Shown one piece after another: positions 1 to 7,227 of a stretch of DNA of 13,245 nt. The DNA lies in assembly GCA_046498185.1 (NCBI GenBank), contig JAWOBE010000111.1:1-13245 (forward strand), given 5' to 3'. How positions within the stretch are numbered: the first letter of the stretch is position 1; every line of letters begins with the position of its first letter. This stretch comes from CAYXDR01 sp046498185 (GTDB lineage Bacteria > Desulfobacterota > DSM-4660 > Desulfatiglandales > Desulfatiglandaceae). A program made the translations under genes and the position numbers. A model generated the notes under the pieces. The model was not told the DNA's origin, did no database searches, and was given only the letters and a program-made list of their open reading frames with translations.

Positions 1-104
1 CACGCGCTGTTCGTCGCGCACGTCGTCATGAGCGCCCTGCTCGTCGCGTTCGTCGTCGCCTCGTGGCGCGACATGGCGACCGGCGTGCTCCGGGCGTGCC
101 CGCG
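1..104 (+). other. Foreign-looking high-GC segment at the window edge
   Basis: Reading from base 1, the first 34 codons (1-102) all end in G or C and encode a hydrophobic, membrane-helix-like peptide (HALFVAHVVMSALLVAFVV and on). The next codons lose this bias and the frame stops at 163-165. The neighbouring genes have ordinary mixed third positions. The frame that becomes glutaredoxin downstream reads only Arg-rich nonsense here. The simplest view is that these bases come from a high-GC gene joined to the glutaredoxin gene near 102-130, by assembly chimerism or, less likely, by a real rearrangement. The protein family of the peptide is not recognisable. Confidence 0.6.
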
Positions 105-257
105 AGGATCACGAGTTTCCACGCCCGGAGTCGCAAGGCCGCGATCGAAGCAGTTAGAAAATTGAACCCCGCCTGTTCGTTTCCAACGATCATCATAGAC
201 GGGAAGATTATCGTCGGCTTCAAAGAGAATGAAATACGGGAGGCTCTGGGCATATGA
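105..257 (+). pseudogene. Glutaredoxin-like protein, C-terminal fragment only
   Basis: The frame ending with TGA at 255-257 carries a typical glutaredoxin C-terminal half: KAAIEAVRKLNPACSFPTII followed by DGKIIVGFKENEIREALGI. This includes the cis-proline (SFPT), the beta-hairpin 'IIIDGKIIVGF' and the final helix. Small glutaredoxins of this kind reduce disulfides or shuttle electrons in the cytoplasm and begin with a CxxC active site about 40 residues earlier. That half is missing: upstream the frame runs into the high-GC segment and encodes only basic residues. A GTG at 63 could formally start it, but I do not believe that start. The stop overlaps the next ATG (ATGA at 254-257), so the gene was translationally coupled to the thioredoxin reductase gene. 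Glutaredoxin identity is fairly secure; whether the truncation is biological or an assembly break is unknown. Confidence 0.6.
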
Positions 258-589
258 AACAGGTAGAAGAACTTCGTGAAATGCTTAAAAAAACCCAGGA
301 GCCCAAGGGGTACTTCCTGAGTGATGAAGAACCGCGGGTGACCGAGCTTCTCGAGTCCCTGCTCGTCAATAAGGAACGATACGGTTATATGTCATGCCCG
401 TGCAGGCTGGCTTCCGGAGACAGAGAAAAAGACAGGGACATCCTATGCCCCTGCATATACCGGGAGCAGGATGTGGCTGAGTACGGAAGCTGTTATTGCA
501 ATCTTTACGTTTCCAGGGATTGGAAGGATGGGAAGATCGAACGCAAGTATGTCCCGGAGAGAAGGCCTCCGGAGAAGATTTTTGATTAA
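254..589 (+). CDS. Ferredoxin:thioredoxin reductase catalytic (beta) subunit family
   Basis: This 111-residue cytoplasmic iron-sulfur protein passes electrons from reduced ferredoxin through a 4Fe-4S cluster and an adjacent disulfide to thioredoxin or glutaredoxin-like partners. Six cysteines fall in three CxC motifs: CPC at 48-50, CPC at 65-67 and CYC at 80-82, the signature of the FTR beta family. Plant and cyanobacterial enzymes have CHC at the third motif; here the His is Tyr. The motif spacings (14 and 12 residues between motifs) also differ from the classic 16 and 8. Bacterial and archaeal homologues often work without the variable alpha subunit, and none is seen here. The start ATG overlaps the glutaredoxin stop, with a GGGAGG-like ribosome site about 11 nt upstream. 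The gene lies 61 bp ahead of the G6P cluster on the same strand, so co-transcription is plausible. Family call is firm; the actual partner is inferred. Confidence 0.9.
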   Translation: MKQVEELREMLKKTQEPKGYFLSDEEPRVTELLESLLVNKERYGYMSCPCRLASGDREKDRDILCPCIYREQDVAEYGSCYCNLYVSRDWKDGKIERKYVPERRPPEKIFD

Positions 590-610
590 ATGCTGGATTG
601 CCACAGCGAC

Positions 611-626
611 GTTTCCAATTGGTAAC
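611..626. promoter_or_regulatory. Imperfect palindrome in the pgi leader
   Basis: The 16-bp sequence GTTTCCAATTGGTAAC is palindromic except at one symmetric pair, with the perfect core CCAATTGG at 615-622. It sits 24 bp upstream of the pgi ATG, just ahead of the AAAGGAG ribosome site. It could be an operator for the glucose cluster, but one short palindrome is weak evidence. Confidence 0.2.
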
Positions 627-650
627 CGGAAAGGAGCAGGGAGACCGTAA

Positions 651-2396
651 ATGATCGTATCCGACAAAGATTACGAAAGCACCTTTGTAACGGAACGCTT
701 GGGAAAATTTTTCCGGGCCGTGGAGGACGCCGCTGCCGAAATTGAACAAAAGGATCTGGTCAAGCGGATATGGTTGCATGATCATACGGTGTGGAAGCAG
801 GCCGATACCGAAATCGTCAACAGGCTGGGCTGGCTTCATTGCCCCGAGAGGATGGCGGGAGCCGTCAGCCGGTTGAATGAATTCGCCGACGAGCTCCGCA
901 GCGAAGGATTCACGGATTGCCTGCTGCTGGGCATGGGGGGATCGAGCCTCGCTCCGGAAGTCTGCCGCACCGTATTCGGTGTGAAGGAAGACTTCTTGGA
1001 TGTCCGAATTGTCGATACAACACATCCTGATTCGGTGGCAGGGATTTCAAAAAAGCTGCGGCCTGAAACGACGTTTTTCCTGGTTTCAAGCAAGTCCGGC
1101 GGTACAGTGGAAACACTGTCGTTGATGAATCATTTCTACAGCCTCGTGTGCCGGAAACTGGGGCGGGCGGAAGCAGGGCGCAGGTTTGCAGCTATTACCG
1201 ACCCCGGAAGCGGGCTTGAAAAGACTGCGGAGAAGTTGAAATTCAGGGAGATTTTTTTGAACGACCCTGAAATTGGCGGGAGGTATGCTGCGCTGTCTTA
1301 TGTAGGCCTGGTTCCGGCCGCGTTGATCGGTGTCGATGTAGGCCGTTTTCTACAAAGGGCAAGGGAGGCCTCGGCCGGGGCGATGGTTGACCATGTTGCG
1401 GCTGAGCAAGGGGCTAATTCGGCTGCTTGGCTTGGCGCCGCCATGGGTGTGTGTGCGCGAGAGGGATGTGACAAGCTTACGTTGGTCGCTTCTCCCTCGA
1501 TAGAGCCGTTTTCGGCCTGGGTCGAACAGTTGATCGCCGAGAGCACCGGGAAAGCGGGGAAAGGAATCGTTCCAGTAGTTGGGGAATCTGTGGAAGAACC
1601 GAAAAATTACGGGGACGACAGGTTGTTCATTTATTTAAAACTCGAAGGAGACGACCGATTCGACCAGAGGGTTTCAGCCCTGGCTGGTGCCGGTCACCCC
1701 GTTATCCAGATAACGATAAAGGATAAATATGATTTAAGCAGTGAATTTTTCCGATGGGAGATGGCCACAGCCGTTTCCGGTCATGTACTTGGATTAAATC
1801 CATTCGACCAACCGGATGTCGAGTCCGCAAAAGTAAGGGCAAAGCAGGCGGTGGACGCTTTTCGTCGGGATGGCGGGCTCCCGGCGCTCAATGTTACAGC
1901 CGAAAAGGACGGCATACGCTTGATCGGAGATTTTAGTCCGGGCTCCGTGTTGACCGCTCTTAGAGAGTTTCTCGAAAGGGTTTTGTCAACAGGAAGAAAA
2001 GCGGTCGGCGGCCCCTATCTTGCCATCCAGGCCTACCTGGCACCGTCTCATGAGGTCGATCAGTCGCTCGAAAGGATCAGGTCCGCGGTGCGTAGTCGTT
2101 TCAGGATTCCGGTCACCATCGGATACGGCCCGCGGTTTCTCCATTCCACGGGGCAGCTTCACAAAGGTGGCCCGGCCGGGGGGCTGTTCCTGCAGATTAC
2201 ATCCGAACCCCATGTTGACGTCCCTATACCGGACCGGGCGGGAGAGACAGATTCCTCTATATCGTTCGGCGTGTTGATTCGTGCCCAGGCCATGGGTGAC
2301 AGGCAGGCTCTGATAGATTCCGGCAGGGATGTTTTGGCGATCGATCTAACCGGGGATGTGCCCGCCGAGCTTGAGCGGATCGCTGAAAATTTATAG
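651..2396 (+). CDS. pgi: Glucose-6-phosphate isomerase (PGI half of the TAL-PGI fusion family, free-standing)
   Basis: A 581-residue cytoplasmic enzyme interconverting glucose 6-phosphate and fructose 6-phosphate. Visible PGI landmarks are GMGGSSLAPEV (94-104), the phosphate-binding SSKSGGTVET (146-155), GGRYAALSYVGLVPAA (209-224) and EQLIAESTGK (292-301). The stretches NPFDQPDVESAK (383-394) and GYGPRFLHSTGQLHKGG (491-507) are characteristic of the PGI part of bifunctional transaldolase/PGI proteins of about 950 residues rather than classical PGI. The N-terminal transaldolase barrel is absent, and a TAA directly before the ATG rules out an in-frame upstream continuation. The start has an AAAGGAG ribosome site 14 nt upstream. 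zwf follows after 18 bp, so the two are surely co-transcribed and share the substrate G6P. A separate transaldolase gene would be expected elsewhere. The isomerase call is strong; loss or absence of transaldolase activity is inferred from domain content. Confidence 0.93.
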   Translation: MIVSDKDYESTFVTERLGKFFRAVEDAAAEIEQKDLVKRIWLHDHTVWKQADTEIVNRLGWLHCPERMAGAVSRLNEFADELRSEGFTDCLLLGMGGSSLAPEVCRTVFGVKEDFLDVRIVDTTHPDSVAGISKKLRPETTFFLVSSKSGGTVETLSLMNHFYSLVCRKLGRAEAGRRFAAITDPGSGLEKTAEKLKFREIFLNDPEIGGRYAALSYVGLVPAALIGVDVGRFLQRAREASAGAMVDHVAAEQGANSAAWLGAAMGVCAREGCDKLTLVASPSIEPFSAWVEQLIAESTGKAGKGIVPVVGESVEEPKNYGDDRLFIYLKLEGDDRFDQRVSALAGAGHPVIQITIKDKYDLSSEFFRWEMATAVSGHVLGLNPFDQPDVESAKVRAKQAVDAFRRDGGLPALNVTAEKDGIRLIGDFSPGSVLTALREFLERVLSTGRKAVGGPYLAIQAYLAPSHEVDQSLERIRSAVRSRFRIPVTIGYGPRFLHSTGQLHKGGPAGGLFLQITSEPHVDVPIPDRAGETDSSISFGVLIRAQAMGDRQALIDSGRDVLAIDLTGDVPAELERIAENL

Positions 2397-2414
2397 GAAG
2401 CAGGGATATATTTT

Positions 2415-3956
2415 ATGGAATCACTCGGCGATGATGGCACCTTCAGGGCGGCTGTACGAACACAGGATTTAAAAATTCCATATGAGTCCTGCCTGCTGGA
2501 AAGGCCTCTCGATCCCTGCACACTGGTAATTGTAGGTGCGTCTGGAGATCTTACTTCAAGGAAGCTGTTGCCATCCCTTTATAACCTCTACCTTAAAAAT
2601 GCCCTACCGGATAATTTTATCATTGTCGGCTGCAGCCGTACTGAAATGAAAAGCGAGGAATTCAGGGTCAGGATGAAAGAAGCCGTGGGGCCTGTCGGTG
2701 CGTTCGACCGGGATGAACTTGAGGCTTTTTCATCGAGGCTTTTTTATTTTCCGGTTCAATACGAGGATCCGGGTTCATTCAAGGAATTCTACAGGCGGCT
2801 CGTCGAGCTGGAACAAACCTGCAATACCGGCGGAAACCGGCTATTGTACCTGGCAATCCCCCCGGATTTGTATTCCGGCACCGTCCATAGCTTCGGCGAA
2901 GCCGGATTTTCCACTGAACATAAAGACGGGACCGGATGGGTGAGAATCGTCGTCGAGAAACCTTTCGGTCGCGACCTGGAAAGCGCGGTGGATTTGGACA
3001 GGGATCTTCACGCATATTTCGCCGAGCACCAGATTTTTCGAATCGACCATTATCTGGCCAAGGAGACTGTTCAAAATATTTTGATGTTCCGTTTTGCGAA
3101 TTCGATTTTTGAACCTGTCTGGAACAGACGGTATATCGAGAGAGTCTCGATCATCGCGGCGGAGACCCTCGGGGTGGAACATCGCGCCGGGTACTACGAA
3201 CAGGCGGGGGTTCTGCGTGACATGTTCCAGAATCATATGATGCAGCTTCTGGCGCTGACAGCAATGGATCCGCCTTCGGCATTCGAGGCGGAAAGGGTTA
3301 GGGATGAAAAAGCCAGGGTTTACAGGACTTTGCGGCCGTTCCCGACGGAGAGATTATGGGAGTATTTGACACTTGGTCAATACAAGTCCGGTTTTATGGA
3401 CGGTAAGCCCGTGGTCGGATACCGAGAGGAGACTGGAGTCGATCCCCGATCCCTTACCCCCACCTTCGCGTCCATGAAAGTCTTTCTGGATAACTGGCGG
3501 TGGCAGGGAGTGCCTTTCCGGTTGGTTTCCGGCAAGCGGATGGCACGCAAAATGACCGAAATCAATATTTTTTTTAAAGAAGTTCCCCACGCTCTTTTTC
3601 GCAGGGCTGTTTCCGGTAATATAGCGGCGAATAAATTGACGCTGGGCATCCATCCCGAGGAAAAAATTTCGTTGACCTTTCAGACCAAGAACCCGGGAGC
3701 CGTGGTTTGCCTGCGGTCGGTTGACATGGAATTCAATTACCACCAGGGATATTCGGGGCCGAAGCTCGATGCCTACGAGAAGGTTCTCCTGGACTGCATG
3801 ATAGGAGATCAGACTTTATTCTGGCGGCAGGACGGGGTGGAACTGTGCTGGGGCTTCTTGACGCCGGTGATTAATGAATGCGAGATCTGCGGGGACCGGG
3901 CGCGGAAGCTCAGGTTCTATGAGGCGGGGTCCGCCCCTTTGGAAGATGAAGAATGA
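2415..3956 (+). CDS. zwf: Glucose-6-phosphate 1-dehydrogenase
   Basis: A 513-residue cytoplasmic enzyme oxidising glucose 6-phosphate to 6-phosphogluconolactone with reduction of NADP+ (or NAD+); it is the entry step of the oxidative pentose phosphate and Entner-Doudoroff pathways. The Rossmann dinucleotide loop is GASGDLTSRKL (41-51). EKPFGRDL (181-188) is the conserved substrate-domain motif. The active-site signature reads RIDHYLAKE (209-217), where most relatives have DHYLGKE. GVEHRAGYYEQAGVLRDMFQ (253-272) leads into QNH, whose His274 should be the catalytic base. Length is normal for the family. Near the C-terminus is a CxxC (Cys489, Cys492) that I do not expect in typical G6PDH. The start chosen has an AGGAAG ribosome site overlapping the pgi stop region; the next clear homology begins near residue 35, so the N-terminus is a short extension. 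Assignment is secure. Confidence 0.96.
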   Translation: MESLGDDGTFRAAVRTQDLKIPYESCLLERPLDPCTLVIVGASGDLTSRKLLPSLYNLYLKNALPDNFIIVGCSRTEMKSEEFRVRMKEAVGPVGAFDRDELEAFSSRLFYFPVQYEDPGSFKEFYRRLVELEQTCNTGGNRLLYLAIPPDLYSGTVHSFGEAGFSTEHKDGTGWVRIVVEKPFGRDLESAVDLDRDLHAYFAEHQIFRIDHYLAKETVQNILMFRFANSIFEPVWNRRYIERVSIIAAETLGVEHRAGYYEQAGVLRDMFQNHMMQLLALTAMDPPSAFEAERVRDEKARVYRTLRPFPTERLWEYLTLGQYKSGFMDGKPVVGYREETGVDPRSLTPTFASMKVFLDNWRWQGVPFRLVSGKRMARKMTEINIFFKEVPHALFRRAVSGNIAANKLTLGIHPEEKISLTFQTKNPGAVVCLRSVDMEFNYHQGYSGPKLDAYEKVLLDCMIGDQTLFWRQDGVELCWGFLTPVINECEICGDRARKLRFYEAGSAPLEDEE

Positions 3957-4032
3957 TGACCTCGTAAAACTTACCATCCCCGCCTTACCGACGCCGTCAA
4001 ATATCAGTCATCTTGGGTTGTTGTAATAGGTT

Positions 4033-4827
4033 ATGTTAAAAATGCGTATTGTCAGGAAACAAACCCCAAAGGATATGGCAGCGGCCGCGGTGGATATTTA
4101 CGCGGCCGAATGTTTGAGAGTGGTCGAATCCGGGCGGGATTTTATCGTGGCGCTTTCGGGGGGCGAAACGCCACTGGTCTTTTTCGGGCTTCTGGCGGTG
4201 GCTTCCAGGCTTTCATCGTCCGTATGGAAGAAAACACATATATTCTGGGTCGATGAGCGCTGTGTCAGCACAGAAGACTCTGCCAGCAACTACGGAAATG
4301 CGAAGCGGGTTTTGCTCGACCATGTGCCTATTGACCCGGGCAACATTCACCGGATGCCATCGGAGCTGTCGCCCGAGGATGGTGCGTTTTTTTATCAGAA
4401 GGAGTTGATAAAATTTTTCGGTTGTGAAACAGGTGGGATTCCACGCTTCGATCTGGTCGTATTGGGGGTAGGGTCGGATGGCCATGTAGCGTCTCTTTTC
4501 CCCGGATCGGCTCCGGCCGTGGAAGACGGACGGCTGGTGATGGCGGTGAAAGGCGGAGAGCCTGATGTATGGCGCCTTACATTGACATTACCTGTGTTGA
4601 ATGCGGCGGCGCATGTGATTATCCTGGCCTCCGGCCGCAAAAAAGCACCGGTTGTCCGGGCGTTGCTGGGGAGATCGGGCTGGAAACCGGTGGCCCGCAA
4701 GGTTCGGCCGAAATCCGGGGTCATTTCTTTGGTTATCGACGAGACCGCCGCCGGAGAATTCGCCGCCGGCGGTTTTGAAGAACATCCAGCCCGCGAGGAG
4801 GAATTAAGTGGAAATAAAACCCGATGA
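4033..4827 (+). CDS. pgl: 6-phosphogluconolactonase
   Basis: This cytoplasmic hydrolase of the glucosamine-6-phosphate isomerase/6-phosphogluconolactonase superfamily (DevB type) opens 6-phosphogluconolactone to 6-phosphogluconate. Landmarks are ALSGGETP (40-47), FWVDERCVS (71-79) with the Asp-Glu-Arg of the sugar-phosphate site, SNYGNAKRVLLDHV (85-98), and GVGSDGHVASLFPG (145-158) with the catalytic Asp and His. Length (264) is within the usual 230-270. It follows zwf by 76 bp and its product acts directly on the zwf product. The start is uncertain: ATG 4033 and ATG 4042 are both possible, and only a weak AGG (4028-4030) precedes them. The last 20 bp overlap the GTG start of the glucokinase gene, indicating translational coupling. 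The call is strong; the exact N-terminus is not. Confidence 0.93.
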   Translation: MLKMRIVRKQTPKDMAAAAVDIYAAECLRVVESGRDFIVALSGGETPLVFFGLLAVASRLSSSVWKKTHIFWVDERCVSTEDSASNYGNAKRVLLDHVPIDPGNIHRMPSELSPEDGAFFYQKELIKFFGCETGGIPRFDLVVLGVGSDGHVASLFPGSAPAVEDGRLVMAVKGGEPDVWRLTLTLPVLNAAAHVIILASGRKKAPVVRALLGRSGWKPVARKVRPKSGVISLVIDETAAGEFAAGGFEEHPAREEELSGNKTR

Positions 4828-5806
4828 GCTGGTGATCGCCGGAGATATTGGAGGCACGAAGACAACCCTGGGGATTTTTTCGGCCGGTGAGAAAAAGCCT
4901 ATTGAGCATTTGACCCGTACCTACGAAAGCGGATCCGTCCCGAGCCTGGAAAAGCTTCTCGAGGATTTCGTGACGGTGCGTCCGGGGCCTCTGCGCGCGG
5001 CCTGTTTCGGTGTCGCCGGCCCGGTTGTAAACGGCAGGTGCAAAACCACCAATCTTCCGTGGGAAGTCTCCGAGTCCGGTATATCCCGATTGTTTGGATG
5101 GCGCAGAGTGAAACTCGTGAATGACCTTGCCGCCACTGCAACGGCTCTGCCGCTACTGTCATCCAAGGAACTCCATGTTTTAAACAAGGCCAGGTCCGCA
5201 GCCGGGGCGCCGGTCGCGGTTGTCGCCCCCGGAACAGGCCTTGGTATGGCTTTTTTGATTCCCCATGGAAAGGAGATGCTCCCGGTTTCCTCTGAGGGCG
5301 GTCATATGGATTTCCCCCCGATTTTGGACGGGCATTGTTCTTTATGGCGTGAACTGAAAAATCGTTTCGGGCATGTGAGTATAGAACGGGTGGTTTCGGG
5401 CCCGGGGCTCTTGGATCTTTACCGCTGGCTCCGAAGAGAAAGCGGGATCGCAGAGCCGGAATGGCTCAGCACCGAATTGTCCACCGGTGATCCGGCCGAA
5501 GTTGTTTCGACGACCGGCTTGGAACGCCGCGATTCCGTATGTACCGAAGCGATGCGTCATTTTGTGCGGATACTGGGGTCGGTATGCGGAAATGCAGCGC
5601 TGATGCTTGTGGCCAGGGGCGGACTGTATCTGGGGGGAGGGATCCCACCAAAAATATTGCCGTTGCTGGATGACGGCGGATTTATCGAAGCTTTCTGCGA
5701 TAAGGGAAGATTTTCAGGCCTCATGAGAGACATTCCTGTCCGGGTGATAATGAATCCACGCGCCGCGCTTTTGGGCGCTGCCCGCGTTGCCCTGGACATG
5801 CGATGA
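4808..5806 (+). CDS. glk: Glucokinase (Glk family, ROK-independent type)
   Basis: A 332-residue ATP-dependent kinase that phosphorylates intracellular glucose to glucose 6-phosphate and so feeds the three enzymes encoded just upstream. The ATP phosphate loop is AGDIGGTKTT (11-20). The sugar-site segment is TTNLPWEVS (80-88), the catalytic Asp lies in KLVNDLAAT (102-110), and PGTGLGMAFL (141-150) and SEGGHMDF (162-169) close the substrate pocket. GGLYLGGGIPPKI near residue 277 is the adenine-binding region. This pattern and length match the E. coli-type Glk family rather than ROK kinases, whose zinc-binding cysteine motif is absent. Translation starts at GTG 4808, supported by a strong GAGGAGGAA ribosome site 4-8 nt upstream, inside pgl. 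Its presence suggests that free glucose enters the cell or is released from polymers such as glycogen; that point is inference. Confidence 0.94.
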   Translation: MEIKPDELVIAGDIGGTKTTLGIFSAGEKKPIEHLTRTYESGSVPSLEKLLEDFVTVRPGPLRAACFGVAGPVVNGRCKTTNLPWEVSESGISRLFGWRRVKLVNDLAATATALPLLSSKELHVLNKARSAAGAPVAVVAPGTGLGMAFLIPHGKEMLPVSSEGGHMDFPPILDGHCSLWRELKNRFGHVSIERVVSGPGLLDLYRWLRRESGIAEPEWLSTELSTGDPAEVVSTTGLERRDSVCTEAMRHFVRILGSVCGNAALMLVARGGLYLGGGIPPKILPLLDDGGFIEAFCDKGRFSGLMRDIPVRVIMNPRAALLGAARVALDMR

Positions 5807-5850
5807 AACAAGTGATACGGAAGGCGGTAAGTTGATTGGAGGAGGATGAT

Positions 5851-6102
5851 ATGAAAGACGAGTGGGATATCAAGGAATGCTTCGGCAGGCAGGCGGAAGA
5901 CGTGCTCAGAGGGGAGATTCCATACAAGTGCCTGGAGTGCAGCCTGTTCGACAGGTGCCATAAAATAACCGTAGCCGCATGCCTTCAGTCGATATCGAAT
6001 GACATAGGCCTACTTATAGAAAACGGCCTGGCAACCAACAGCCTGATGGGTTTCGATGAACTGAACGACCTTGTGGACTCCGGCGCCAAAAAGAAGCATT
6101 GA
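5851..6102 (+). CDS. Small Cys-motif protein of unknown function
   Basis: This 83-residue protein was not matched to any family I can name. I start it at ATG 5851 because a near-perfect GGAGGAGG ribosome site (5839-5846) precedes it; an earlier TTG at 5836 lies within and before that site. It is acidic at the N-terminus and basic at the end (AKKKH). Five cysteines are present, four in one cluster (Cys27, 30, 36, 44; pattern C-x2-C-x5-C-x7-C within KCLECSLFDRCHK and VAACLQS) with a neighbouring His37, plus Cys10. The pattern could hold zinc or an iron-sulfur cluster. No signal peptide or membrane segment is visible. It follows glk by 44 bp on the same strand, so it probably belongs to the transcription unit and may act on glucose metabolism or its redox control. 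That role is a guess; that it is a real gene is likely. Confidence 0.75.
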   Translation: MKDEWDIKECFGRQAEDVLRGEIPYKCLECSLFDRCHKITVAACLQSISNDIGLLIENGLATNSLMGFDELNDLVDSGAKKKH

Positions 6103-6157
6103 TCGGAGGTGCCCGTTCCGAAGGCTTTTTCGAGACCGATGGATCGAATCACGCGGA

Positions 6158-7006
6158 CTAACGTTGCCCCGCGCGGAAATGATGGAAAACCGCTTCGATC
6201 ACGCCGCCTGCTATTGCGAGCGCCTTGTCCGATATTGTGAAGCAATGTTCGCGTATGCCTCTGGGATCCACATCACCAAGTTTCATGCCCTGCTCCACGT
6301 TTATACCGGCGCGGACCGCGCCCCTGAGCACGCCATCTATCTTGGTGGCAACCGGAGCATCGTCAATTGTGCCTATTTGATCTCCGGCCCGCACCATCGC
6401 GCCGATTTCCTTCGAGGTTTTCCATAACCCGGCCCGGGGTGCGTGAATGACCCTGTCCATTGTAATTCCCATCACCGCGCCCGGAGTGCCGGTGTTGGGT
6501 TCGGCACGACCCGAATCAATCGCCCTGCCGAGAAAATGCCCGCGTTTGGTTTCCACCACGCAATGGACGTCCCGGCCTGCCGTAAAACCCGGCCCCAGCC
6601 CGATGACGAGCGGCGCGTCATTGATCGAGGTCCCCAAATTTTTTTTGGCCATGATTCCATCCACAAGCACTTGCGGCTGAATCGTGTGTCTTATCTCGCA
6701 GAGCGGATCGACAAAGACCGGGATTTCATGCTTTTCCCATAATGCGGAGGCCTGGGCCGGGGAGTCGACAAGAGCGGCCGCAACCCCTTCAATGATTACC
6801 CGGCCTTCAAAAACAGCCTCACAGAACGAAACGGTACGCCTTACCGCCAGGGGATGATCGATTTCGGTGATCAACACGTTGAACCCGCACCTGTTAAGCC
6901 TCCAGGCGGTTCCGGATGCGAGGTCACCACCTCCACGCACGAGCACCGTAGTGTTGGACGGAACAACCATATCTATAATACCGGTATTTTTTACTTTATT
7001 ATTCAT
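6158..7006 (-). CDS. yqeB: YqeB-family selenium-dependent molybdenum hydroxylase maturation protein
   Basis: This protein belongs to the EF2563/YqeB family, a factor found with selenium-dependent molybdenum hydroxylases (xanthine dehydrogenase-like enzymes with a labile Se ligand) and thought to help mature them in the cytoplasm; the exact reaction is not established. It shows the Rossmann-like RGGGDLASGTAWRL (from residue 24), EIDHPLAVRRTVSFCEAVF, VIGLGPGFTAGRDVHCVVET and the PNTGTPG segment, all typical of the family. Length of 282 residues is normal. I start it at ATG 7006, which has the ribosome site TTGGAG (7013-7018) 6 nt upstream; a TTG at 7018 lies within that site and is unlikely. 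It is convergent with the glucose cluster and divergent from the MFS gene. No molybdenum hydroxylase, selD, yqeC or molybdopterin gene is nearby, so it is an orphan here. It has its own promoter candidate. Confidence 0.88.
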   Translation of the reverse strand: MNNKVKNTGIIDMVVPSNTTVLVRGGGDLASGTAWRLNRCGFNVLITEIDHPLAVRRTVSFCEAVFEGRVIIEGVAAALVDSPAQASALWEKHEIPVFVDPLCEIRHTIQPQVLVDGIMAKKNLGTSINDAPLVIGLGPGFTAGRDVHCVVETKRGHFLGRAIDSGRAEPNTGTPGAVMGITMDRVIHAPRAGLWKTSKEIGAMVRAGDQIGTIDDAPVATKIDGVLRGAVRAGINVEQGMKLGDVDPRGIREHCFTISDKALAIAGGVIEAVFHHFRAGQR

Positions 7007-7070
7007 TGAAGTCTCCAATATTAAACAACATGAGCAGTATCAAAAAGTATTAAATTTTATAAAAAAAATA

Positions 7071-7099
7071 ATTAGACCGTATTGAAATGCTGAAGTCAA
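7071..7099 (-). promoter_or_regulatory. Sigma70-type promoter for yqeB
   Basis: On the minus strand TTGACT (7094-7099) and TCTAAT (7071-7076) are separated by exactly 17 bp, each matching the consensus at five of six positions. Transcription would start near 7064, leaving a 5' leader of about 58 nt rich in A and T before the yqeB ATG at 7006. No regulator site is obvious in the leader. Confidence 0.55.
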
Positions 7100-7227
7100 C
7101 AGGTAATTATATTGCTAAATCCAACGTCAAATTTTCCCATTGGCAATGTGGCAAAGGTATTTCGAGACCAGCGAAAATTCTTTTCCATTCGACGCGTCCG
7201 ATTGCAATATTAATCCTTTCCTTTACT

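Noticed and set aside
366..1025. A 219-codon minus-strand frame opposite the FTR and pgi genes
   Set aside because: It is a shadow of two well-supported genes, with no ribosome site and no family resemblance.
6103..6130. TCGGA/TCCGA stem followed by a T5 run after the small Cys protein
   Set aside because: The stem is only about 5 bp with a 9-nt loop, and the T-run begins several bases after it, so it is too weak to call an intrinsic terminator.
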